Below are positions 14,670-23,795 of a stretch of 27,311 nucleotides of DNA, one piece after another. The number at the start of each line of letters is the position of its first letter. Position 1 is the first letter of the stretch. The notes beneath the pieces are model-generated. The model saw nothing but the letters and a program-made list of their open reading frames with translations. It did not search any database and was not told the DNA's origin. This stretch comes from Desulfobacterales bacterium (GTDB taxonomy: Bacteria > Desulfobacterota > Desulfobacteria > Desulfobacterales > C00003060), in assembly GCA_030629475.1 (NCBI GenBank), contig DAOVOU010000001.1:1-27311 (forward strand), given 5' to 3'. A program made the position numbers and the translations under genes.

Positions 14670-17600
14670 ATGAAAAAGGAGCCGACCATAGCCATTGTTG
14701 GAATCGGCGGGATCTTTCCGGGGGCGCACACGCTGGAGGATTTCTGGGACAACGTCTCTGGCGGCATTGATGCTGCACGAGACGTACCTGAGGGCCGCTG
14801 GCTGCTTGACCCCAGGGATGTGCTGAAGAGCACGCCTGGCGCTGCCGACAAGGTCTATTCGATTCGCGCATGCTTTATCGAGGATTTCAAGCTCGATGTT
14901 GCCGGGTTGGGCCTCGATCCTGACTCGATAGCCCGCCTTGATCCCATGTGCCATCTTCTCCTCCATGCCGGCAGGGAGGCCTTTTCCGATGCTGTCACGC
15001 AGAATTTGGACAAGCGCCGGGTCGGGGTCATTATTGGAAACATCGCCTTGCCGACCGAGAAATCGACGGCCCTGGCCCTGGAGATCCTGGGGCCGACTTT
15101 TGAAGAAAAGATCCCCGGTCTCAACAATGTGATCTCCCCTGTCGCCACCGAACCGATCAACCGGTACGTAACCGGGCTCCCTGGCGGGCTCCTGGCTAGA
15201 GCCCTCGGCCTGGCAGGAGCGACTTTTACGATAGATGCCGCGTGTGCTTCTTCTCTTTATGCCCTGAAACTCGGCGCAGATGCCTTAAAGGCCGGCCGGG
15301 CCGATGCCATGCTCGTGGGAGGGCTTTCCCGCCCCGATTGCATGTACACGCAGATGGGGTTTTCACAGCTCAGGGCCTTATCCGCGCAGGGACGGTGCGC
15401 GCCCTTTGATGTGCATGGCGACGGCCTTGTGGTGGGTGAGGGCGCAGGCATCGTGGTCATCAAGCGGCTTGAAGATGCTCTTCGCGACGGGGATCATATT
15501 TACGGGACGATTCGCGGCACAGGGCTTTCTAATGACGTGCGGGGCAATCTGCTCGCCCCAGATTCAGAAGGGCAGTTGAGGGCCATGCGGCCTGCATACA
15601 CCCAGGCGGGCTGGCGTCCCTGGGATGTCGATTTCATAGAGTGTCATGCCACTGGAACGCCCGTGGGGGACAGAGTGGAATTTGACAGCCTGCGCACACT
15701 TTGGGGTGATAATGATTCCAAAGGGCGCCAGTGTGTGCTCGGCGCGGTCAAATCGAATATAGGGCACCTCCTCACAGGGGCAGGCGCAGCAGGGCTCATC
15801 AAGGCGCTGCTGGCCATCAAGAACAAGACACTTCCGCCCACAGCCAATTTTGTCTCTCCCAATCCAGGCCTGAGAATGCCTGATTCGCCTTTTGAGGTCC
15901 TGTCGCAGAGCCGCCCATGGCAAGAGCGAGACAAGAAAGCGCCCCGCCGGGCAGCCGTAAGCGCCTTTGGATTCGGAGGGATCAATGCCCACGTCTTGAT
16001 CGAGGAATGGCTTCCCGAGACCGGGAACGTGAGAGTGCAGGTACCTGTACAGGTACCAGGGGTTCGTGCTATCCCGATTGCCATTGTCGGCATGGAAGCC
16101 TCTTTCGGACCATGGACCGGCCTCAGGGCCTTTCAGGAGAGGGTGCTCGGGGGAGATGCGACTGCAAGGCCGGGAGTTGATCGTCAATGGTGGGGTGTGG
16201 CAGAAAGCAATTGGTTTCAAGCCGGTGGTCTGACCCCTTCTCGCTTCCGGGGTTTTTTCATCGACAAACTCAGGGTGCCGTTAGGGAAGTACCGGATTCC
16301 TCCCAAAGAGTTGGAAGAGATGCTCCCCCAGCAGTTACTCATGCTGGAGGTGGCCGCAGGCGCCCTAAAAGATGGTGGATACTCAGATGAAGAGGGCCTT
16401 CAAACCGGGCTTTTTATCGGCATAGGGTTGGACCTTTGCACTACAAATTTTCATTTCCGATGGTCCCTTTCAGAACGGGCCAGGGAATGGACCAAGACAC
16501 TGGGCCTGGACCTCACACACGAAGATCTGGCAGCCTGGATTACGGCACTGCGTGACGCTGCCGGGGAACCACTCACTGCAAATCGCACCATGGGGGCCCT
16601 GGGGGGAATTGTGGCCAGCCGTATCGCCAGGGAGTTCCGGATCGGTGGGCCGAGTCATACTCTTTCCAGTGAAGAGAGTTCTGCCATGAGCGCCCTGGAA
16701 GTCGGGGTCCGTGCCCTTCAGAGAGGCGAAATCGACCAGGCCCTTGTGGGAGCGGTCGATTTCACTGGTGATATCCGCGCTCTTTTGAGCACGCATGCGG
16801 GTCGCCCATATTCGGCCACTGGCAGAGTGCGCCCCTTTGACATTGGGGCCGACGGCACGATCCCCGGCGAAGGTGCTGCAGCCGTGATGCTGAAAAAGCT
16901 GGACGATGCGGTCCGGGACGCAAACCGCATCTATGCTGTTATCCGCGGAATCGGGGCTGCCACCGGCGGCCGTGCCGACTCCCTTGTTCCGGGCACCCAT
17001 ACCTATGAGTCGGCCCTTGAGCGGGCCTATCAGGATGCGGGTGTGGATCCTGCCACAATCCGGTTGCTTGAAACCCATGGGAGTGGATCGCCCGAAGAGG
17101 ATTGCATGGAGGCGTCTTCATTAAGGCGTTTCTTTGGGCAGGACAAGGAGAGAACATCGCTTTTCTTGAGTAGTGTGAAGGCAGATATCGGCCATGCGGG
17201 TGCGGCCTCTGGGCTCGCCTCTCTTGTAAAGGCGAGCATATCTCTTTATCAGGAGATATTGCCCCCCCTTCGGAACTCAGAGAGTTGCCTGCCCGGCATA
17301 GAGAAATCCGGCTTTGTCTTGCCACAGGCCCCGCAATACTGGCTGCACAACCGGGCTGAAGGACCGCGGCGAGCAGGGGTGAGCTCGTTTAGTGTAGACG
17401 GAAACTGCACACACGTGGTCCTCGAGGCCTTTGAAGGCCCTTCAGGCCAAGCGCGGGCTGTCGATCGCCTCCAGCCCCTGGGCGTGCGGGATGAGGCCCT
17501 CTTTGCCATAGAGGGAGCTGATGCTGATGCCTTGAGGGCACAATTGGATCGGCTGCACCAGCATGTTGCATCCGATCCGTCACGGCCCATCGAGTACTGG

Positions 17601-20600
17601 GCACGCAAGTGGTGGCAAGACCAAGGGGCTGGTACTGCAAAGCCCCTTGGTCTCGCGCTGGTTGGCAGGGACGGACACGAATTGATGGCACAGCTCGGAA
17701 AGGCTCAAAAGGTAGTTCAGGGCAGATCAGGCAAACTTGCTCCCAATGAGCGCATCTTCTTCTCCTCTGCCCCCCTTGGGAAAGCCGGAGAGGTGGCCTT
17801 TGTCTTTCCCGGTTCCGGCAACCATTTTGTTGGTATGGGACAGGACTTATCAGCAGCCTGGCCTGAGATCTTTCGCCATCAGGACCAGGAGAACGATTAC
17901 CTCCACGATCAGTTTGTTTCTGATTACTTCTGGCACGGAACAAGTAAACCAGAGCATGACGGAGACCACAAGGCAATGCTCTTTGGCCAGGTCTGCCTGG
18001 GGGCTGCGGTGAGTGATATCCTTTGCCATCTGGGCATAAAGCCCGATGCGGTTATCGGCTACAGCCTGGGTGAATCTGTCGGGCTCTTTGCCTTCCGGGC
18101 ATGGCCTGCGCGCGATGAGATGCTGGAAAGAATGAACGCCTCTTCGCTTTTTACCGATGATCTGGCCGGGAGATGCCGAGCCGCGCGAAAAACATGGAAC
18201 GTTTCCGAGGATGCGAATATCACATGGGCTGTTGGGGTCGTTGATTGCCCGGCAGAAACGGTTCGTGAGGTCATAAAGAAAATCCCCCAGGTCTACCTGT
18301 TGATTGTAAACACACTGCATGAGTGCGTGGTGGGGGGTGAAAAGGACGCACTTTACGCCTTGGTGGAAGAATTAGGCTGTGGCTTTGTGCCTCTACACGG
18401 CGTGACCACAGCGCATTGCGAGGTCGTAAAGGCCGTTGAGAAAGAGTACAGGGACCTGCACCTTTTTGAGACCACGCCTCCTGCCGGTATCCGGTTTTAC
18501 AGCACGGCCTGGGGAAAGGCATATCCGGTTAATCGCGAAAACGCGGCGGATTCCATCCTGGCCCAGGTGCTGACGACTCTGGATTTCCCGAGAGTGATCA
18601 ACAATGCCTATGCCGATGGGGTGCGTCTTTTTCTGGAGATCGGACCAGGGGCGTCGTGTACACGGATGATCGCAAGCATTCTTGGCGATCGTCCTCACAT
18701 GGCCTCTTCGGCCTGCTTTTCCGGCAAGGGGAGTATCTCTTCAATACTGGAACTGCTCGGCCGGTTGATTGCCGAACGTGTGCCTGTTGATCTGGAGCCC
18801 CTTTACGGAAACGTCAGCCTTGCTTTGGGCCATCAGGATAGAGCTGAGAAAAAGGTGTCAAGATACCTCACCATACCAACGGACGGCCCGTCCTTCCAGG
18901 TGCCTCATCCTCCCGGGGCCCAAACGCCTCAGATCAAGACAACTCAGATCAAGATACCCCCTTCGGCCCGTAACTATTCAGTCCCCCCCTTTACGAAAGG
19001 GGGGAGCGAGCGGTTGCCTTTAGCCCGGCCGGTAAAAGAGGGTTTGTTTGAACCCCTCATGGACCAAATAGGCGCGGCCGGAGATGCCCGGGCAAAGGCC
19101 CACGGAGCGTACCTGCGCCTTTCTGACCAAATTGCGCACACGGTTTCAAAGAATCTCTCCTTTCAGATGGACCTCCTTGACATGATGAGGCGCTCAGGCA
19201 TCGTGCCTCACAAAGAGGCAGAATCGTCCTTACCTGAGCCTGCCGCCTCAATGCAGCCCGCTGCCAGCCTCACACGGCCGGATCGGGATGGGAAGCCCCC
19301 GGCCTTTGACCGTGACCTGTGCCTGGAGTTTGCCAGGGGATCGATCTCAAATGTCCTGGGGCCTGACTTTGTTGAGATAGATTCTCATCCCACCCGGGTC
19401 CGTTTGCCGGATGAGCCGCTCATGCTCGTGGACCGCATCCTCGAGGTCCACGGCCAACCCCGCTCCATGACCTCGGGAAGCGTAGTGACAGAACACGACA
19501 TCCACCCGGATGCATGGTATCTGGATAATGGCCGTATACCCACCTGTATCGCCGTAGAAGCAGGCCAGGCAGATCTCTTCTTGTCCGGCTACCTGGGGAT
19601 TGATTCTATGACCAGGGGTCTCGCTGTCTACAGGCTCCTGGATGCGGATGTGACCTTTCACAACCCATTGCCGGGGCAGGGAGAGGTGATCCGCTATGAT
19701 ATCCGGATTGAAGGCTTTTTCCAACAGGACAATACGTATCTGTTTCGATTCAACTTTGACGGCACCGTGGCGGGAGCGCCCATTTTGACCATGCGAAACG
19801 GCTGTGCCGGTTTTTTCACCCAGGCGGAACTCGCTGCAGGACGCGGTATCGTGCATACCGACCTTGACAAGAGGCCGCTAAAAGGACGGCGTCCGGAGGA
19901 TTGGAAAGACCTGGTGCCAATGAAAGCCGAGGCCTACAGTGACGAGCAGATCAGTGCTTTGCGGGCAGGCGATCTAACGCTTTGCTTTGGCGCGCCCTTT
20001 GAGGGGCTTTCCGTGGGCGATCCCCTTACAATTCCTGGAGGAAGGATGAAACTCGTGGATCGGGTGCTTCATCTTGATCCACACCGGGGGCGCTACGGGT
20101 TGGGGACGATCCGGGCCGAGGCCGACATACATCCTGATGACTGGTTCTTGACCTGCCACTTTGTGGATGACCGCGTGATGCCAGGAACACTTATGTTCGA
20201 GTGTTGCCAGCACACCTTGAGGATCTTCTTGCTCCGTATGGGGTGGGTGGGTGAAAAAGAAGAGGTGGTCTGTGAACCTGTCCCTGGCGTTACAAGCCGG
20301 CTGAAATGTCGCGGCCAGGTGATCGAGACAACAAAGAAGGCCGCATATGAGATCTCGATAAAGGAACTCGGTTACAACCCTGAACCGTACGCCATTGCAG
20401 ATGCCCTGATGTATGCGGACGGAAAACCGATAGTGGAGATCACGGACATGTCTGTCCGCCTTTCAGGGTTGACCCGCGAGAAAGTGACACGTCTATGGGA
20501 AGAAAAGACCCAATTGCGGCCTGCAAAAAAAGAGGCGATCTTTGACCGCGACAAGATACTCGCCTTTGCGGTTGGCAAGCCGTCAGAGGCCTTTGGAGAA

Positions 20601-21626
20601 CCGTACCGCATTTTTGACAAGGGGCGTGTCATCGCGCGTCTCCCTGGCCCGCCATACCAGTTCATAGACCGGATCACTGAAATTCACGCCGAACCGTGGA
20701 AGATGGCGCATGGCGGGAGGATCGAGTCGCAATACGATATCCCCTCTGATGCCTGGTATCTTGCAGCCAACCGGTACGGCATGCCCTTTGCCGTGCTCTT
20801 AGAGGTTGCCCTGCAGCCGTGCGGCTGGCTGGCCGCCTACATCGGCTCAGCCCTTACGAGCGACATTGACCTTTCCTTTCGGAACCTGGCCGGAACTGCC
20901 GTGCAACTGCAGCGTGTGGACGAGCACACAGGGACTTTGACTACAAAGGTGACAATTACAAAGGTTTCTGCTTCCGGTGGGATGATTATTCAGCATTATG
21001 ATTTTGATGTAAGCAGTAGTGCGGGCGCCGTGTATCAGGGAAACACGTATTTTGGTTTTTTCTCAAAGGCCGCCCTGGCCCAGCAGATCGGCATTGTTAA
21101 TGCTCAACCTTACCAGCCCAAAGAAGAGGAGATCGCCAGAGGCCGTTCTTTCCCCTTCCCCAGTGAACCACCGTATCCGGAAGAGATGCTCAGGATGATC
21201 GATCACGTTCGGCTTCTTGTCCCGGATGGGGGGCCGGACGGACTGGGGCTAATCCGGGGAACCAAAAGCGTGGATCCGGACGAATGGTTCTTTAAGGCCC
21301 ACTTCTACCAGGACCCGGTCTGTCCGGGTTCTCTCGGCCTTGAATCATTCCTGCAGTTGCTCAAGGTCGTTGCAGTTGAGAGATGGGGCATCCACCCTGA
21401 TGCACGAATAGAAACAGTTGCCATCGGAGAAGAGCACCGCTGGATATATCGCGGCCAGGTCATCCCAACAGACACAGAGGTGACAGTGGAAGCCGTAGTC
21501 ACACGCCTTGATGATGACCGCCGTATCCTCTATGCTGACGGATACCTGAGCGTTGACGGCCGTATTATCTACCGGATGGAGGGGTTTGCTGTACATATAC
21601 CATGCTATACACACATGTTTACTTAG
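14670..21626 (+). CDS. pfaC: PfaC-like megasynthase, KS-CLF-AT-DH-DH
   Basis: Second large subunit (2318 aa). Domains: ketosynthase about 5-450 (IDAACASS with Cys192, HATGTP with His326, His366 in IGHLLTG); chain-length-factor KS about 470-920, where the cysteine position is Glu669 (SSEESSAMS); acyltransferase about 1040-1390 (FVFPGSGNHFVGMG, GYSLGES with Ser1132), PfaB-like; then two FabA-type double-hotdog dehydratases, about 1560-1960 and 1970-2315, each with a non-catalytic first half (AWYLDNGRIP; AWYLAANRYG) and a catalytic second half (CHFVDDRVMPG with His1830; AHFYQDPVCPG with His2211). Marine PfaC is KS-CLF-DH-DH with AT on separate PfaB, so the internal AT is a fusion resembling some myxobacterial and eukaryotic synthases. 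No thioesterase is seen. The start has no strong ribosome binding site, but MKKEPTIAIVGIGGIFPGA is a normal KS beginning. The 3' end overlaps oleA by 25 bases. Confidence 0.92.
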   Translation: MKKEPTIAIVGIGGIFPGAHTLEDFWDNVSGGIDAARDVPEGRWLLDPRDVLKSTPGAADKVYSIRACFIEDFKLDVAGLGLDPDSIARLDPMCHLLLHAGREAFSDAVTQNLDKRRVGVIIGNIALPTEKSTALALEILGPTFEEKIPGLNNVISPVATEPINRYVTGLPGGLLARALGLAGATFTIDAACASSLYALKLGADALKAGRADAMLVGGLSRPDCMYTQMGFSQLRALSAQGRCAPFDVHGDGLVVGEGAGIVVIKRLEDALRDGDHIYGTIRGTGLSNDVRGNLLAPDSEGQLRAMRPAYTQAGWRPWDVDFIECHATGTPVGDRVEFDSLRTLWGDNDSKGRQCVLGAVKSNIGHLLTGAGAAGLIKALLAIKNKTLPPTANFVSPNPGLRMPDSPFEVLSQSRPWQERDKKAPRRAAVSAFGFGGINAHVLIEEWLPETGNVRVQVPVQVPGVRAIPIAIVGMEASFGPWTGLRAFQERVLGGDATARPGVDRQWWGVAESNWFQAGGLTPSRFRGFFIDKLRVPLGKYRIPPKELEEMLPQQLLMLEVAAGALKDGGYSDEEGLQTGLFIGIGLDLCTTNFHFRWSLSERAREWTKTLGLDLTHEDLAAWITALRDAAGEPLTANRTMGALGGIVASRIAREFRIGGPSHTLSSEESSAMSALEVGVRALQRGEIDQALVGAVDFTGDIRALLSTHAGRPYSATGRVRPFDIGADGTIPGEGAAAVMLKKLDDAVRDANRIYAVIRGIGAATGGRADSLVPGTHTYESALERAYQDAGVDPATIRLLETHGSGSPEEDCMEASSLRRFFGQDKERTSLFLSSVKADIGHAGAASGLASLVKASISLYQEILPPLRNSESCLPGIEKSGFVLPQAPQYWLHNRAEGPRRAGVSSFSVDGNCTHVVLEAFEGPSGQARAVDRLQPLGVRDEALFAIEGADADALRAQLDRLHQHVASDPSRPIEYWARKWWQDQGAGTAKPLGLALVGRDGHELMAQLGKAQKVVQGRSGKLAPNERIFFSSAPLGKAGEVAFVFPGSGNHFVGMGQDLSAAWPEIFRHQDQENDYLHDQFVSDYFWHGTSKPEHDGDHKAMLFGQVCLGAAVSDILCHLGIKPDAVIGYSLGESVGLFAFRAWPARDEMLERMNASSLFTDDLAGRCRAARKTWNVSEDANITWAVGVVDCPAETVREVIKKIPQVYLLIVNTLHECVVGGEKDALYALVEELGCGFVPLHGVTTAHCEVVKAVEKEYRDLHLFETTPPAGIRFYSTAWGKAYPVNRENAADSILAQVLTTLDFPRVINNAYADGVRLFLEIGPGASCTRMIASILGDRPHMASSACFSGKGSISSILELLGRLIAERVPVDLEPLYGNVSLALGHQDRAEKKVSRYLTIPTDGPSFQVPHPPGAQTPQIKTTQIKIPPSARNYSVPPFTKGGSERLPLARPVKEGLFEPLMDQIGAAGDARAKAHGAYLRLSDQIAHTVSKNLSFQMDLLDMMRRSGIVPHKEAESSLPEPAASMQPAASLTRPDRDGKPPAFDRDLCLEFARGSISNVLGPDFVEIDSHPTRVRLPDEPLMLVDRILEVHGQPRSMTSGSVVTEHDIHPDAWYLDNGRIPTCIAVEAGQADLFLSGYLGIDSMTRGLAVYRLLDADVTFHNPLPGQGEVIRYDIRIEGFFQQDNTYLFRFNFDGTVAGAPILTMRNGCAGFFTQAELAAGRGIVHTDLDKRPLKGRRPEDWKDLVPMKAEAYSDEQISALRAGDLTLCFGAPFEGLSVGDPLTIPGGRMKLVDRVLHLDPHRGRYGLGTIRAEADIHPDDWFLTCHFVDDRVMPGTLMFECCQHTLRIFLLRMGWVGEKEEVVCEPVPGVTSRLKCRGQVIETTKKAAYEISIKELGYNPEPYAIADALMYADGKPIVEITDMSVRLSGLTREKVTRLWEEKTQLRPAKKEAIFDRDKILAFAVGKPSEAFGEPYRIFDKGRVIARLPGPPYQFIDRITEIHAEPWKMAHGGRIESQYDIPSDAWYLAANRYGMPFAVLLEVALQPCGWLAAYIGSALTSDIDLSFRNLAGTAVQLQRVDEHTGTLTTKVTITKVSASGGMIIQHYDFDVSSSAGAVYQGNTYFGFFSKAALAQQIGIVNAQPYQPKEEEIARGRSFPFPSEPPYPEEMLRMIDHVRLLVPDGGPDGLGLIRGTKSVDPDEWFFKAHFYQDPVCPGSLGLESFLQLLKVVAVERWGIHPDARIETVAIGEEHRWIYRGQVIPTDTEVTVEAVVTRLDDDRRILYADGYLSVDGRIIYRMEGFAVHIPCYTHMFT
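16040..16057. repeat. 18-bp perfect palindrome in the KS-CLF linker
   Basis: GGTACCTGTACAGGTACC is fully palindromic and lies in coding sequence between the KS and CLF domains, giving the peptide QVPVQVPGV. It is translated in frame. It may be an entered repeat or chance in a low-constraint linker. Confidence 0.6.
18983..19004. repeat. C/G palindrome translated as PPFTKGG in the AT-DH linker
   Basis: CCCCCCTTT-ACG-AAAGGGGGG is a perfect 9-bp stem with a 3-base loop (18984-19004). It encodes PPFTKGG at residues 1439-1445. Palindromes of this type are common between genes in many bacteria; here one sits in frame in a non-conserved linker between the acyltransferase and first dehydratase. Confidence 0.7.
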
Positions 21627-22645
21627 AGACAATCGGGTACGAACTGGCACCTGTAGTCGTTACAACAGCCAAACTGGAGGCACGGCTCAAGCCGTTGTAC
21701 GAAGCGCTCCATTTTCAGCCCGGGCAATTGGAGGCGCTGACAGGGATCGCGGAGCGCCGCTGGTGGGAGCCGGATACGCCTCTTTCAAAAGGAGCGATTG
21801 CGGCTGGACGCAAGGCCCTTGAGGCGAGCAGTGTGAGCGCCGGCGATATCGAGACATTGATATATGCGGGTGTGTGTCGCGAAAATTTTGAGCCGGCTAC
21901 GGCCTGCCGGGTGGCCCATGGGATCGGTGTGAGTCCAACAGCAGCGCTCTATGACATAAGCAACGCCTGCCTGGGCGTATTAAATGGAATGTTTGAAATC
22001 GCAAACCGCATAGAGTTAGGACAGATCCGGGCAGGCATGGTGGTCTCGTGCGAAACGGCCAGGGAGATTAACGAAACCATGATAGCCCGGATGCTGGAAG
22101 AAAAGAGGATGGATCATTTTATCTCGTCCCTGGCCACACTCACAGGCGGCGCAGGAGCGGTAGCCACTCTTCTTACGGACGGCACCTTTGCCGGTTCTTT
22201 AAGACATCGACTTCTCGGGGGCGTGATGCGATGCGCCCCGGAGTTTCATCACTTGTGTCACTGGGGCATGGAGACAAAATCTACAGGCGGTATGCGCCCC
22301 TTTATGGCCACGGACTCGGTCTCTGTCCTCAAGCACGGTGTGAAACTGGGACATCTGACGTGGCTTGATTTGCTCAACGAGATGGATTGGACCATCGACA
22401 AGGTCGATAGAGTCATCTGCCATCAGGTGGGAGCTGAACATCAAAAGCAGATTCTCAATGCCCTGGGCGTGCCGGAAGAAAAGGATTTTCCGACGTACGA
22501 ATATCTCGGCAATATCGGCACGGTGTCGTTGCCGATCACCGCAGCCCTGGCTGACGAACGAGGGTTTCTGCGAAACGGCGATCGTGTAGCATTTCTGGGG
22601 ATTGGGAGCGGGCTTAATTGTATGATGCTGGGATTGGAATGGTAG
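21602..22645 (+). CDS. oleA: OleA, acyl-acyl head-to-head condensing thiolase
   Basis: Thiolase-fold enzyme that condenses two activated fatty acyl chains in a non-decarboxylative Claisen reaction to a long beta-keto acid, the first step of olefin synthesis. Seen: nucleophile Cys123 in ISNACLGVLNG, His274 in CHQVGAEHQ and Asn304 in GNIGTVSLP (Cys-His-Asn set), and Glu97 in RENFEPATA, the position of the OleA catalytic base that FabH lacks. The length, 347 aa, fits OleA. oleBCD follow in order, which separates it from FabH and DarB-type enzymes. ATG 21602 is 25 bases inside the end of the pfaC-like gene, so translation is probably coupled and the acyl donor may be the Pfa product. Known OleA enzymes use acyl-CoA; use of an acyl-ACP here is inference. 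Confidence 0.9.
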   Translation: MLYTHVYLETIGYELAPVVVTTAKLEARLKPLYEALHFQPGQLEALTGIAERRWWEPDTPLSKGAIAAGRKALEASSVSAGDIETLIYAGVCRENFEPATACRVAHGIGVSPTAALYDISNACLGVLNGMFEIANRIELGQIRAGMVVSCETAREINETMIARMLEEKRMDHFISSLATLTGGAGAVATLLTDGTFAGSLRHRLLGGVMRCAPEFHHLCHWGMETKSTGGMRPFMATDSVSVLKHGVKLGHLTWLDLLNEMDWTIDKVDRVICHQVGAEHQKQILNALGVPEEKDFPTYEYLGNIGTVSLPITAALADERGFLRNGDRVAFLGIGSGLNCMMLGLEW

Positions 22646-22730
22646 AGGAAATCGGCATCCTTCATTCCTCGATTTACACTTTTCAAGAATGCGGGCGCCA
22701 AGAGATAAATTCTTTTGTTCGTACTTTTTG

Positions 22731-22824
22731 GTGTCAGGTGTCAGGTGTCAGGTGTCAGGGGTGAATAAATGCCAGAGCTGAACACTGAAACCTGAACACT
22801 GAAACCTGAAACCTGAAACCTGGG
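22731..22824. repeat. Inverted heptamer-array element, copy 3
   Basis: Four perfect tandem copies of GTGTCAG (22731-22758) are followed, after 19 bases, by inverted CTGAACA / CTGAAAC units (22778-22824). The arms can form a long imperfect hairpin between oleA and oleB. It might attenuate expression of oleB relative to oleA; this is not shown by sequence alone. Confidence 0.75.
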
Positions 22825-22892
22825 ATGGTAAAAAAAGTGTAAACTACTTTACGGCGAAAATGAAGGATGCCAGGAAATCAATAGAAAGGTAA

Positions 22893-22923
22893 CCTTGAAC
22901 GGTGAACTCTGAACCTGTGAACG
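22893..22923. repeat. GAAC-rich repeat arm overlapping the oleB start
   Basis: Units of TGAAC spaced 6-9 bases apart match the right arm of the element at 13951-13983. The proposed GTG start of oleB (22902) lies inside it, so the first five or six codons of oleB appear to be repeat-derived. Confidence 0.5.
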
Positions 22924-23795
22924 CCTACCTCTATCCTTTCAAAAGCCACTACATGGACCTGGATGGTTTGAGATACCATTTCCTGGATGAGGGGGCCGGA
23001 GATCCTGTGGTCATGCTACACGGGAATCCTACCTGGTCGTTCTATTACAGGGATCTGGCCCTGGCCCTCAAAGATACGTGTCGCGTGGTTGTGCCGGATC
23101 ATATCGGCTGCGGGCTGTCAGACAAACCGGATGACAGGCGTTACGAGTATAGACTCCATCGCCGTGTCCAGGACTTAACCGCCCTGTTGGAGCATCTCGA
23201 TATCCATGATCGTATTACCCTAATTCTTCATGACTGGGGTGGCATGATCGGCATGACATACGCAACGCGTTTTCCGGAACGTATAAAGCGGCTGGTCGTG
23301 CTCAATACTGCCGCATTCCATTTGCCCGCATCCAAACCCCTTCCCCGTAGCTTGCGGATCTGCCGGCATGCGGTTATCGGTGCGCTCCTGATCAGGGGGC
23401 TTAACGCCTTTTGCTGGGCAGCCGCGTTCTTAGGATGCAAAGGGAGCCGCATGTCCCGTCAGGTGCGCCGGGGGTATCTCGCGCCCTATGACTCGTGGCG
23501 CAACCGGATTGCGGTTCACCGTTTTGTCCAGGATATCCCCTTAAAACCCAAAGACCTGAGTTACGCTCTGGTGACCGAAGTGCAACAGGGGCTCCACCGG
23601 TTACGCAAGATACCGATGCTCATTGTCTGGGGAGAAAAAGATTTTGTCTTCGACCGCCATTTCCTGCGCGAATGGACCCGCTATTTCCCTGAAGCCGAAC
23701 TCCACAGGTTTCCGTATGCGGGTCATTATGTGCTGGAAGACGCAGGTGATGAAGTTATTCCTTTGATAGAGGTTTTCCTGGAAGACACCGTGTGA
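22902..23795 (+). CDS. oleB: OleB, beta-lactone decarboxylase (alpha/beta hydrolase)
   Basis: Haloalkane-dehalogenase-like alpha/beta hydrolase that converts the beta-lactone made by OleC to a cis-olefin and CO2. Seen: oxyanion region LHGNPTWSFYYRDL, nucleophile Asp111 in the elbow LHDWGG, likely acid Asp247 in WGEKDFVFD and His275 in AGHYVLED. At 297 aa it has the expected length, and it is separate from OleC, unlike the OleBC fusions of some actinobacteria. The start is uncertain: GTG 22902, or GTG 22917 five codons later, both inside a repeat arm; AGAAAGG at 22882-22888 is somewhat far upstream. It follows oleA by 256 bases that are mostly repeats. Confidence 0.88.
   Translation: MNSEPVNAYLYPFKSHYMDLDGLRYHFLDEGAGDPVVMLHGNPTWSFYYRDLALALKDTCRVVVPDHIGCGLSDKPDDRRYEYRLHRRVQDLTALLEHLDIHDRITLILHDWGGMIGMTYATRFPERIKRLVVLNTAAFHLPASKPLPRSLRICRHAVIGALLIRGLNAFCWAAAFLGCKGSRMSRQVRRGYLAPYDSWRNRIAVHRFVQDIPLKPKDLSYALVTEVQQGLHRLRKIPMLIVWGEKDFVFDRHFLREWTRYFPEAELHRFPYAGHYVLEDAGDEVIPLIEVFLEDTV

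Noticed and set aside
21602..22645. FabH (ketoacyl-ACP synthase III) or DarB-like enzyme instead of OleA
   Set aside because: The Glu in ENFEPATA and the downstream oleBCD set point to OleA; no aromatase or dialkylresorcinol genes are near.
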